From a virus, in the IMG/VR virus record IMGVR_UViG_3300036715_000143, positions 1 through 37,178 of that record: 37,178 nt of DNA; one strand, given 5' to 3'. Numbering within the stretch: position 1 is the stretch's first letter; each line of letters starts with the position of its first letter. The translations under genes and the position numbers were made by a program. Under the pieces are notes generated by a model. That model was given only the letters and a program-made list of their open reading frames with translations, was not told the origin of the DNA and did no database searches. Below, piece after piece: positions 32,827 through 37,178 of the stretch.

Positions 32827-33113
32827 TTGTTTCCTTGTTGGATGGGTGATTGAGAACGTGGTCGTACGAAGCGGGCGAACGGCATTGCTAGTGAGCGAGG
32901 CTCATCCATGAACACGCGGTGCTTGAGCGTCTTGTCCGTGTGGAACATCTCCGGGTAGATGTCACGCAGTGTCTCGATGTAGTCCTGCAGCTTGCGGTTT
33001 ACTTCGAGGTAATTGTTGTCCGCACGCACGTCACTCAGGCCACGCAGCATCTGGCGCTGGTGCTCGTTGAAGGGGTTCACGCAGTCGTTGATAATTTTCT
33101 CAGCAGCAGTCAT
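32823..33113 (-). CDS. Small early protein, unknown function
   Basis: A 96-aa helical protein (TAAEKIINDCVNPFNEHQRQ, then NNYLEVNRKLQDYIETLRDI) with a basic tail. It starts in an ATGA overlap with the preceding gene and ends in one with the next. No motif is recognised. Confidence 0.72.
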   Translation of the reverse strand: MTAAEKIINDCVNPFNEHQRQMLRGLSDVRADNNYLEVNRKLQDYIETLRDIYPEMFHTDKTLKHRVFMDEPRSLAMPFARFVRPRSQSPIQQGNK

Positions 33114-33307
33114 TTCATGTCTTCCTTTTTCATGTTGCGTTTAGGTAGTGGTAGCCAGCCCAAGCACCAGTTGTTGTCCCACGTCCCGGTGGTGCAGATG
33201 CCACCGGTAGTAAGCAACAGCAGCTTGGTACTCTCAGGCGCCGGTGGGTCGCCAGCGTGGGGGTAGAAGAACTCTTGGCCCCCGGCTAGGTAGCGTTGCT
33301 CGGTCAT
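33110..33307 (-). CDS. Small early protein, unknown function
   Basis: A 65-aa protein (TEQRYLAGGQEFFYPHAGDP, then KLLLLTTGGICTTGTWDNNW) with a Lys-rich end. ATGA overlaps tie it to both neighbours. The aromatic beta-like pattern looks genuine; the function is unknown. Confidence 0.65.
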   Translation of the reverse strand: MTEQRYLAGGQEFFYPHAGDPPAPESTKLLLLTTGGICTTGTWDNNWCLGWLPLPKRNMKKEDMK

Positions 33308-33465
33308 GGCATCACCGTAATTTCAGGATTTGTATAGTATTTCGCCCATGCCAAAGCTGTTGTTCCGTGGTAACACATTCTGCGGTGAATCCAAAAAGGC
33401 CAGTACCAGCTACGTGTCTCGACGTTGTACCAGCCCTCGGGTCGTCTTACTATTCGTGCTTTCAT
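33304..33465 (-). CDS. Trp/Tyr-rich micro-protein (53 aa)
   Basis: ATG 33465 to TGA 33304-33306 gives MKARIVRRPEGWYNVETRSW and then YWPFWIHRRMCYHGTTALAW. It has a strong site GAGGGGGAAG before ATG and ATGA overlap with the next gene. The composition (7 Trp/Tyr in the first 23 residues) is unlike random translation. Likely conserved in related phages; no function is known. Confidence 0.7.
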   Translation of the reverse strand: MKARIVRRPEGWYNVETRSWYWPFWIHRRMCYHGTTALAWAKYYTNPEITVMP

Positions 33466-33533
33466 TCTTCCCCCTCAAAGTTCTCAATGTGTGTTTGCAA
33501 GTCAACGATGCGGGCAGTTTGGCGCTCCAGCAT
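33462..33533 (-). CDS. Possible 23-residue leader-like ORF
   Basis: ATG 33533 begins 9 bases after the stop of the membrane-protein gene and reads LERQTARIVDLQTHIENFEG to a TGA that overlaps the next ATG. It also carries the Shine-Dalgarno of the next gene. It may be a real micro-protein or only a coupling reading frame. Confidence 0.35.
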   Translation of the reverse strand: MLERQTARIVDLQTHIENFEGEE

Positions 33534-33542
33534 TGCGTCTTC

Positions 33543-33839
33543 TTATTCCCAGTCTTTAAGAGATTGCATATGCTCACGCCTTTGGATATGCTTCATTTTT
33601 TGCCATTCTGGATTTTCGTCAACTTTCATCCATTGTGGAATTATTGCCGTAATGGTATCATTTAACCATTCAAAAATGCTTGCAGGAAGGGCAATCAATG
33701 TCAAAAATATTGCGCCCCAAATTACGGCAAAAATAAGTCGCAAACCATTTTGCCAAGAGTAAAAATATTGGTATTTAATCATGCGCAAATTAGCGCGCTT
33801 GATAAGCCAGAATTTTTTAGTGAACAAATTAAAAAGCAT
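33543..33839 (-). CDS. AT-rich single-span membrane protein
   Basis: A 98-aa protein from ATG 33839, which overlaps the upstream stop by one base (TAATG); a TTG at 33869 would extend it by ten residues. After a basic N-terminal part (FTKKFWLIKRANLRMIKYQY) comes one membrane helix (LRLIFAVIWGAIFLTLIALP, residues about 33-52), then a soluble tail with Trp. The gene is about 35% GC by hand count (106 of 300 bases from 33541 to 33840), well below its neighbours, so recent transfer is likely. An exclusion or host-membrane function is possible but unsupported. Confidence 0.7.
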   Translation of the reverse strand: MLFNLFTKKFWLIKRANLRMIKYQYFYSWQNGLRLIFAVIWGAIFLTLIALPASIFEWLNDTITAIIPQWMKVDENPEWQKMKHIQRREHMQSLKDWE

Positions 33840-34078
33840 TATAAATCCCGTGAGCAAACGTGTCCGCAACGGGGGCAGTCAACCAGCACCGCTTCGGTGT
33901 TCCAGTCGGGCTTGAATTGGTCATGGCTCGTTTGATCCATCATCACAGCACGGGCTAACGATACACAGGTAGGGCATGGCTGCGCCAAAGCCAACATCTC
34001 TTGCACTTGAGTAGTAGAGGGCCACCAGTCTGCGTGATGTCCGCAAAAGTCTCTGATTGCTTTTTCAGTTGACGTCAT
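33839..34078 (-). CDS. Small zinc-ribbon early protein
   Basis: A 79-aa protein; ATG 34078 has GGAGACAGAGAA upstream. It has two pairs, CPTC (35-38) and CPRC (68-71), with a single Cys at 12 and near the end. It begins in an ATGA overlap. It reads TSTEKAIRDFCGHHADWWPS at the N-terminus. Function is unknown; a nucleic-acid-binding zinc site is plausible. Confidence 0.72.
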   Translation of the reverse strand: MTSTEKAIRDFCGHHADWWPSTTQVQEMLALAQPCPTCVSLARAVMMDQTSHDQFKPDWNTEAVLVDCPRCGHVCSRDL

Positions 34079-34227
34079 TTCTCTGTCTCCACTTGAGGAA
34101 AGGTTGAGGATAAAAAGCGAAAGGCTGTGTCGCCGTCCTTGAGTAGCACTGTGATCGTGGCAGCTTGTAAGTCTCTGCCGTAGATCAGCATCAGTGCTTC
34201 CATGATGCGTTGCATTTCGTGGTTCAT
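34075..34227 (-). CDS. Micro-protein (50 aa), unknown function
   Basis: ATG 34227 to TGA 34075-34077 gives NHEMQRIMEALMLIYGRDLQ and then AATITVLLKDGDTAFRFLSS. It has a strong site GGAGAAGAACAC and an ATGA overlap with the next gene. Alpha helix then beta strand, with no motif recognised. Confidence 0.72.
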   Translation of the reverse strand: MNHEMQRIMEALMLIYGRDLQAATITVLLKDGDTAFRFLSSTFPQVETEK

Positions 34228-34361
34228 GTGTTCTTCTCCTTCGATTTATTTACCCAGCACACCCAGTGGTACACAGTCCCTGAGTCATTCCAAAACCTGT
34301 CTCCCACATTGAATAACCCAAAGCATCGTGGGCATTGGTGCGGTTTGAATAAGTCGTTCAT
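34224..34361 (-). CDS. Micro-protein (45 aa) with CxxC
   Basis: ATG 34361 to TGA 34224-34226 gives NDLFKPHQCPRCFGLFNVGD and then RFWNDSGTVYHWVCWVNKSK. Both ends are in ATGA overlaps. CPRC plus a third Cys and His could bind metal. Function is unknown. Confidence 0.7.
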   Translation of the reverse strand: MNDLFKPHQCPRCFGLFNVGDRFWNDSGTVYHWVCWVNKSKEKNT

Positions 34362-34612
34362 GTGTTCCAGCTTTCTGCCAATGCTATGGCGTTTTCTTTG
34401 GTTGTAAATACCGATCCGGGCTTGTCCCGAAAGCGGAGGCAGTTGATACCCTGTGCGTTGTAGATGCCGTGTACGCCTTCAGGGTGTTTGTCGTTCATTG
34501 CAAACGGGGTGTACGGGGGTTTGGCAAAGTACGGATTGGGTTCCGCAGAGCTTATGTCCCTGCATACAAACGTGTCGAATGCAATAGCGATAAGGGCGTC
34601 AATCTCGGTCAT
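34358..34612 (-). CDS. Small early protein, unknown function
   Basis: An 84-aa protein; ATG 34612 has GGGGGAATAC upstream and overlaps the previous stop. It reads TEIDALIAIAFDTFVCRDIS, then GVHGIYNAQGINCLRFRDKP and KENAIALAESWNT. Mixed alpha/beta, no motif recognised. Confidence 0.7.
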   Translation of the reverse strand: MTEIDALIAIAFDTFVCRDISSAEPNPYFAKPPYTPFAMNDKHPEGVHGIYNAQGINCLRFRDKPGSVFTTKENAIALAESWNT

Positions 34613-34896
34613 GTATTCCCCCTGTCCTTTACTTTAGCTATACCAAGCGCCAAGAACCAATCTTGGAACACATCCGCAGGGCGACATGCTAGGTACATGC
34701 CCCTACCATCACGCACCTTGGCTATCGCGGCAACTACGTTTTTCCAATCGTCTTGGTTCATGCCGTAGATTGCTTCCTGCGCTGGTACCAAGCCGCCAAC
34801 AACGTCGATCAGCCGTTTGATTTCGGCCACAAGGGCCGCTGTTGTTTCCATGTCTACCGGAACCATCGCTCCGGGAAATAGCCATTCTTCTTTCAT
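34609..34896 (-). CDS. Small early protein, unknown function
   Basis: A 95-aa protein; ATG 34896 follows AGGGGG. It reads KEEWLFPGAMVPVDMETTAA, then LVAEIKRLIDVVGGLVPAQE and MNQDDWKNVVAAIAKVRDGR. The helical pattern is protein-like and both neighbours are coupled. No motif is recognised. Confidence 0.72.
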   Translation of the reverse strand: MKEEWLFPGAMVPVDMETTAALVAEIKRLIDVVGGLVPAQEAIYGMNQDDWKNVVAAIAKVRDGRGMYLACRPADVFQDWFLALGIAKVKDRGNT

Positions 34897-35147
34897 CAGA
34901 ACCCCCTGCGTTTAATGTGTGAGTGGTCAGAGCCGGGGCGCTGGTAGGCGCTGTGGTCTGGCTTGTAAGTTGGTTGTGACCACAATGAGTTCGTGGCTGG
35001 TGGCACAAGGCTAGGATCACGCTCAGTGGGCACATATCCCCGACGTACTTTGACTTGGCCTAAGTCACCGGCTGTCTGGGCAAAGGTGCCAAGGCCCACG
35101 GACTTGTTGACCTTCATTAGGTTTGGGTTGCCTGCTACGAGTTTCAA
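34896..35147 (-). CDS. Small basic early protein with TTG start
   Basis: An 83-aa protein. The start is TTG 35147, in a TTGA overlap with the preceding stop and with GAGGAG eight bases upstream. The stop overlaps the next ATG (TGATG). The text KLVAGNPNLMKVNKSVGLGT is followed by a Pro-rich, probably disordered part. Function is unknown. Confidence 0.62.
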   Translation of the reverse strand: MKLVAGNPNLMKVNKSVGLGTFAQTAGDLGQVKVRRGYVPTERDPSLVPPATNSLWSQPTYKPDHSAYQRPGSDHSHIKRRGF

Positions 35148-35278
35148 AATGGGGACTCCTCATGGTGGTCAGGGTTAAACTTTACCGGCGCTTCTTTGGC
35201 CGGTATTGGTGTTGGAAATGGTGGGAAAGGCCAAGTCATGAGCATGGCCTCTAAGCTGGCCTCTGTTAACTCGCTCAT
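35144..35278 (-). CDS. Pro-rich micro-protein (44 aa)
   Basis: ATG 35278 has AAGGAGAAAGAA upstream and lies in an ATGA overlap. It reads SELTEASLEAMLMTWPFPPF and then PTPIPAKEAPVKFNP. A short helix followed by a Pro-rich tail; no function is known. Confidence 0.65.
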   Translation of the reverse strand: MSELTEASLEAMLMTWPFPPFPTPIPAKEAPVKFNPDHHEESPF

Positions 35279-35454
35279 TTCTTTCTCCTTTTAGTTTCAG
35301 GTATCGGTATGTCAAGGTTGCCCTTGGAGTACATCTCAACGGTGGTCATACGCACACCGCAGTGCGTGCAGATGCGGCGGCGGTACACATGGTCTTCCTT
35401 CACGCGGGTCAGCGTGACGGGCATCTTCGGTGTCTTGCAGTTGGGGCAGTTCAT
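35275..35454 (-). CDS. Zinc-ribbon micro-protein resembling the NrdR zinc ribbon
   Basis: A 59-aa protein from ATG 35454 (ATGA overlap with the previous stop). It has NCPNCKTPKMPVTLTRVKED, then VYRRRICTHCGVRMTTVEMY, that is C-x2-C and C-x2-C around a short hairpin. The order, with Y-R-R-R and TT-V-E, resembles the N-terminal zinc ribbon of the NrdR regulator, without its ATP-cone. It may bind DNA or RNA; a regulatory role is speculative. Confidence 0.75.
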   Translation of the reverse strand: MNCPNCKTPKMPVTLTRVKEDHVYRRRICTHCGVRMTTVEMYSKGNLDIPIPETKRRKK

Positions 35455-35615
35455 GTGCGATACCAGATGTATCCGAACATCATGCACACGCTAGTGATGA
35501 CACCGACAATAACGGCGAGGGTTATGAATCCCTCCATTACGTCCATGAATACGCTGCGGTCTTTCATAACGCAATTGCAAGTTTTACCTTGGTCACAGTT
35601 GTTGTTGCAGCTCAT
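35451..35615 (-). CDS. Cys-rich single-span membrane micro-protein (54 aa)
   Basis: ATG 35615 has AAGGAGAAAGC upstream. It reads MSCNNNCDQGKTCNCVMKDR, then a membrane helix (ITLAVIVGVITSVCMMFGYI, about residues 31-50) and a short basic end. Four Cys lie before the helix. It is coupled by ATGA overlaps on both sides. Function is unknown. Confidence 0.72.
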   Translation of the reverse strand: MSCNNNCDQGKTCNCVMKDRSVFMDVMEGFITLAVIVGVITSVCMMFGYIWYRT

Positions 35616-35797
35616 GCTTTCTCCTTCAAGTGCACCTCTAAGCGCTTGATACGTGCATCGTTGTAGGCAACCACGCTCTTGGCGTAGTCGGCGGCGGTCT
35701 CTGCTTCGAGCTTGGCTAGGTGGGCCATAGCTAACTCCTTCGTGACCATCTCCAGCGGTGTTGGCTGGCGCAAGCGTTCTTTGATGTAGGCGATCAT
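35612..35797 (-). CDS. Short coiled-coil protein
   Basis: A 61-aa protein; ATG 35797 is preceded by AAGGAGCAGCAC, so the TTG reading from 35815 is rejected. The whole chain is helical (LAMAHLAKLEAETAADYAKS, then VVAYNDARIKRLEVHLKEKA). It starts shortly after the wHTH-like gene stop and its own stop overlaps the next ATG. Function is unknown. Confidence 0.7.
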   Translation of the reverse strand: MIAYIKERLRQPTPLEMVTKELAMAHLAKLEAETAADYAKSVVAYNDARIKRLEVHLKEKA

Positions 35798-35807
35798 GTG
35801 CTGCTCC

Positions 35808-36548
35808 TTATGCAAACATCTTGGCCAGCGCTAGGAACAACTCGTACGCTTCCTTGACGTTGAGCGTCTCAAGCACTTGTTGTGCGGTCGTTGGGGTTGG
35901 CTTTGGTACAGCAGCACGCTCGGGTTCTGCGGTAGGCTGCACGTACAACGCTGCCAAGCCTTGCGGGGTTTCCTCTTTGACTTGCTTGGGCGCTGGCTTC
36001 ACTGGCTTCACTGGCTTCACTGGCTTCGCGGCCTTGCTGCTCGGCACATACTTGACCGGGGTGTAGTGGTCGGCGGCTGTGCGCAGCTTCCCATCGGTGT
36101 CCACGAGGATTTGCTTCTGCCGCACCATTGCGCTCAGCAGTGTAGTCGTGGACGTTGGCTTGTAGCCTTGCAATTCAAGATCGCGTATCGCTACGGCCTT
36201 GGTCTTACCGGGGTTGCGTCTCACGTACTCGAACGTGGCTTGACTGACACCCGTAGTGGTGCGCCCGTCTTGCTTGTACTCCGTTGGTGCAGGGGCGTCT
36301 TTGTCCCACTCGTTGATTACTTTGGATAGTGCTGTTTTCATGTCGGCCATTTGATTCTCCTGTTGTTTAACGTACGCTTGCTGTGCTACGGCGAGTAGCC
36401 GTTTTGCTTCTATCGCACCCTCTGATAAGGGCGGTTTATCCCTTCGGTCAGGGTCTGGTGTCCCGTGCAGCAACATCTCCAGTTTGCCGGGGTGGATGAA
36501 CGGCACGGGGGGTAGCGGGTTGTGCCGCTTTCTTAGCTTGAATGTCAT
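35808..36548 (-). CDS. Winged-helix-like protein with Lys-Pro-Val linker
   Basis: A 246-aa protein; ATG 36548 follows CAGGAGAAATAA. Residues about 100-160 (TFEYVRRNPGKTKAVAIRDL, then TTTLLSAMVRQKQILVDTDG) have the helix-helix-helix-wing order of winged helix-turn-helix domains and are probably DNA-binding. A (KPV)n linker from four copies of a 9-base unit follows (35992-36027). The Pro/Glu-rich remainder ends in a helix (VKEAYELFLALAKMF). It is the largest gene of the small-gene ladder and may be a regulator or a replication adaptor; no family name is certain. Confidence 0.7.
   Translation of the reverse strand: MTFKLRKRHNPLPPVPFIHPGKLEMLLHGTPDPDRRDKPPLSEGAIEAKRLLAVAQQAYVKQQENQMADMKTALSKVINEWDKDAPAPTEYKQDGRTTTGVSQATFEYVRRNPGKTKAVAIRDLELQGYKPTSTTTLLSAMVRQKQILVDTDGKLRTAADHYTPVKYVPSSKAAKPVKPVKPVKPAPKQVKEETPQGLAALYVQPTAEPERAAVPKPTPTTAQQVLETLNVKEAYELFLALAKMFA
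35992..36027 (-). repeat. Four in-frame 9-bp units coding a Lys-Pro-Val linker
   Basis: On the plus strand the unit actggcttc recurs about four times in tandem; on the coding strand it gives K-P-V steps. It is a flexible, basic linker between the winged-helix-like part and the C-terminal helix. Confidence 0.8.
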
Positions 36549-36604
36549 TTATTTCTCCTGAATGATTCTAGAACCCTCTCCCCTTTTCAGGGGGGGGGTA
36601 CAAT
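36549..36604 (-). other. Short gap with G9 run, small hairpin and AT palindrome
   Basis: Plus-strand cccc (36580-36583) can pair with part of a G9 run (36590-36598). A perfect palindrome acaattt-ata-aaattgt (36600-36616) overlaps the stop codon of the next minus-strand gene. Neither element has a T run placed for termination. It could be an operator or a start-site region for the downstream gene, but no promoter pair is convincing. Confidence 0.35.
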
Positions 36605-36832
36605 TTATAAAATTGTCACCGTCCAACCCATTGCCTTGATGACGCGCTCGATGGAGTCATCCCGCGTGTGCCCGCGTATGACCTCTGCCTCCTTCTTGCT
36701 GGGGTAAATCTTGAGCCGCATCATGCTGCGCGGAACAACCCACAGCGCGCCATCGCGCATCATTGAGAACATGGTCTCAGTCCATGCCATTGAGTTGGCC
36801 ATACCGTCTTTTGTATTCAAGTCGTAGTTCAT
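36605..36832 (-). CDS. Small early protein, unknown function
   Basis: A 75-aa protein; ATG 36832 follows AGAAGGAGAAAT. It reads ANSMAWTETMFSMMRDGALW, then KIYPSKKEAEVIRGHTRDDS. The compact alpha/beta pattern looks real. It is in an ATGA overlap with the preceding gene. No motif is recognised. Confidence 0.7.
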   Translation of the reverse strand: MNYDLNTKDGMANSMAWTETMFSMMRDGALWVVPRSMMRLKIYPSKKEAEVIRGHTRDDSIERVIKAMGWTVTIL

Positions 36833-36972
36833 ATTTCTCCTTCTCCGTTACAAGTGCGGCACGTAGTGCCTTCGTTATGGCCTTCGCCGCTGCCGTTGCA
36901 GTCCGGGCAAATGCCGGGTTCGTAGTCGGGCGCATCGTCGTCGCCCATGTAGGTGTCTTCTTCAACTCTCAT
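36829..36972 (-). CDS. DnaJ-type zinc-finger micro-protein (47 aa)
   Basis: From ATG 36972; the longer reading from 37038 overlaps the preceding gene. An acidic start (RVEEDTYMGDDDAPDYE) is followed by two CxxCxGxG-type units, CPDCNGSG and CRTCNGEG, as in the zinc-binding part of DnaJ. Such stand-alone fragments occur in phages; a chaperone-related or RNA-binding role is unproven. Confidence 0.72.
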   Translation of the reverse strand: MRVEEDTYMGDDDAPDYEPGICPDCNGSGEGHNEGTTCRTCNGEGEI

Positions 36973-37178
36973 TTTGCTTAGCCCTCCACGCCTGTAACTC
37001 AGCGCGTATCTTGTCGTTGTACTTCTTCGCGTACTCACGACGTTTCTCCCTTGCTGCCTCCTCCTTCATTAGTATGAGCGTGTCACGCTGCTCGAGGTTC
37101 TCACGCGTGGGGCGCTCCAAGCACAGTTTGTCTGCCTCAAGTAGCTCTGCGCGTAGCTGCTCCACACGCGACAATGAC
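36962..37178 (-). CDS. Helical early protein, 5' end possibly cut by the window edge
   Basis: The frame is open to the right edge; the first visible start is a TTG at 37174, and a better start may lie outside. The visible 70 residues are one charged helix (SRVEQLRAELLEADKLCLER, then MKEEAAREKRREYAKKYNDK). The stop overlaps the next ATG by 11 bases. Function is unknown. Confidence 0.6.
   Translation of the reverse strand, partial: SLSRVEQLRAELLEADKLCLERPTRENLEQRDTLILMKEEAAREKRREYAKKYNDKIRAELQAWRAKQNES

Noticed and set aside
33244-33762. 172-aa plus-strand frame
   Set aside because: Antisense to several coupled small genes with ribosome sites; Cys/Ser-rich shadow.
1-37178. Temperate-phage genes, attachment sites or tRNAs
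   Set aside because: No integrase or flanking direct repeats were seen, and no cloverleaf could be found by eye; a tRNA scan was not possible here.

Overview
The window is a piece of a tailed-phage genome (Caudoviricetes), not bacterial chromosome. It holds tail fibre, lysis and virion genes on one strand and a phage replication and recombination set on the other, packed with overlapping start and stop codons. No tRNA, rRNA, integrase or CRISPR array was seen. Shine-Dalgarno sites are frequent (AAGGAG or GGAGA types), and the M15 endolysin and GTA-type holin suggest a Gram-negative host. The gene set resembles environmental, probably aquatic, phages, but host and taxonomy are inference. Terminase, portal and capsid genes are absent and must lie beyond the edges; the genes at both edges are cut.

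Plus strand, 1-21576 (late, virion and lysis). A repeat-rich structural protein cut at the left edge has 74-residue W/G-rich repeats and an 11-residue Trp-register repeat. A tail fibre with a C-terminal S74 intramolecular chaperone follows. Next comes a lysis cassette: a small membrane protein, a GTA_holin_3TM-like holin and an M15A peptidase endolysin. A GIY-YIG homing endonuclease gene sits antisense behind the endolysin. After it come a 783-aa tail protein with an EF-hand/dockerin-like loop, a 99-aa protein and three virion-associated proteins of unknown role. The block ends with one 3112-aa protein of 9.3 kb. It combines an N-terminal hydrophobic stretch, a long K/E/Q-rich helical region, an HExxH zincin domain, an ART-PolyVal-like ADP-ribosyltransferase domain and an LPD38-like C-terminus. 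It is best read as an ejected polyvalent protein.

Minus strand, 37178-21533 (early, replication). Reading in the direction of transcription from the right edge, more than 20 very small genes (23-246 aa) are mostly joined by ATGA, TGATG or TTGA overlaps. Several are shorter than 60 codons; many carry CxxC zinc-ribbon pairs. They lead into a VRR-NUC nuclease, a family A DNA polymerase with 3'-5' exonuclease, a mini HExxH protein, a zinc-ribbon protein, a Cas4/RecB-like PD-(D/E)XK nuclease with four cysteines, an HNH endonuclease, an SNF2-type helicase, a coiled-coil protein, a putative ssDNA-binding protein with an acidic tail, a small HTH protein, a 40-aa protein, an AEP primase fused to a DUF927-type helicase, and a 67-aa protein that ends inside the 3' end of the giant gene.

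Together the minus-strand genes could supply a largely self-sufficient replisome (primase-helicase, polymerase, SSB-like protein) and a recombination or end-processing set (SNF2 helicase, Cas4-like, VRR-NUC, HNH). The plus-strand genes build the tail, lyse the cell and may deliver a host-modifying protein. The two blocks converge at about 21.55 kb. The most unusual items are the zincin plus ART virion protein with mosaic codon use, the putative SSB family, the shared W/G repeat module, and the ladder of tiny coupled genes.
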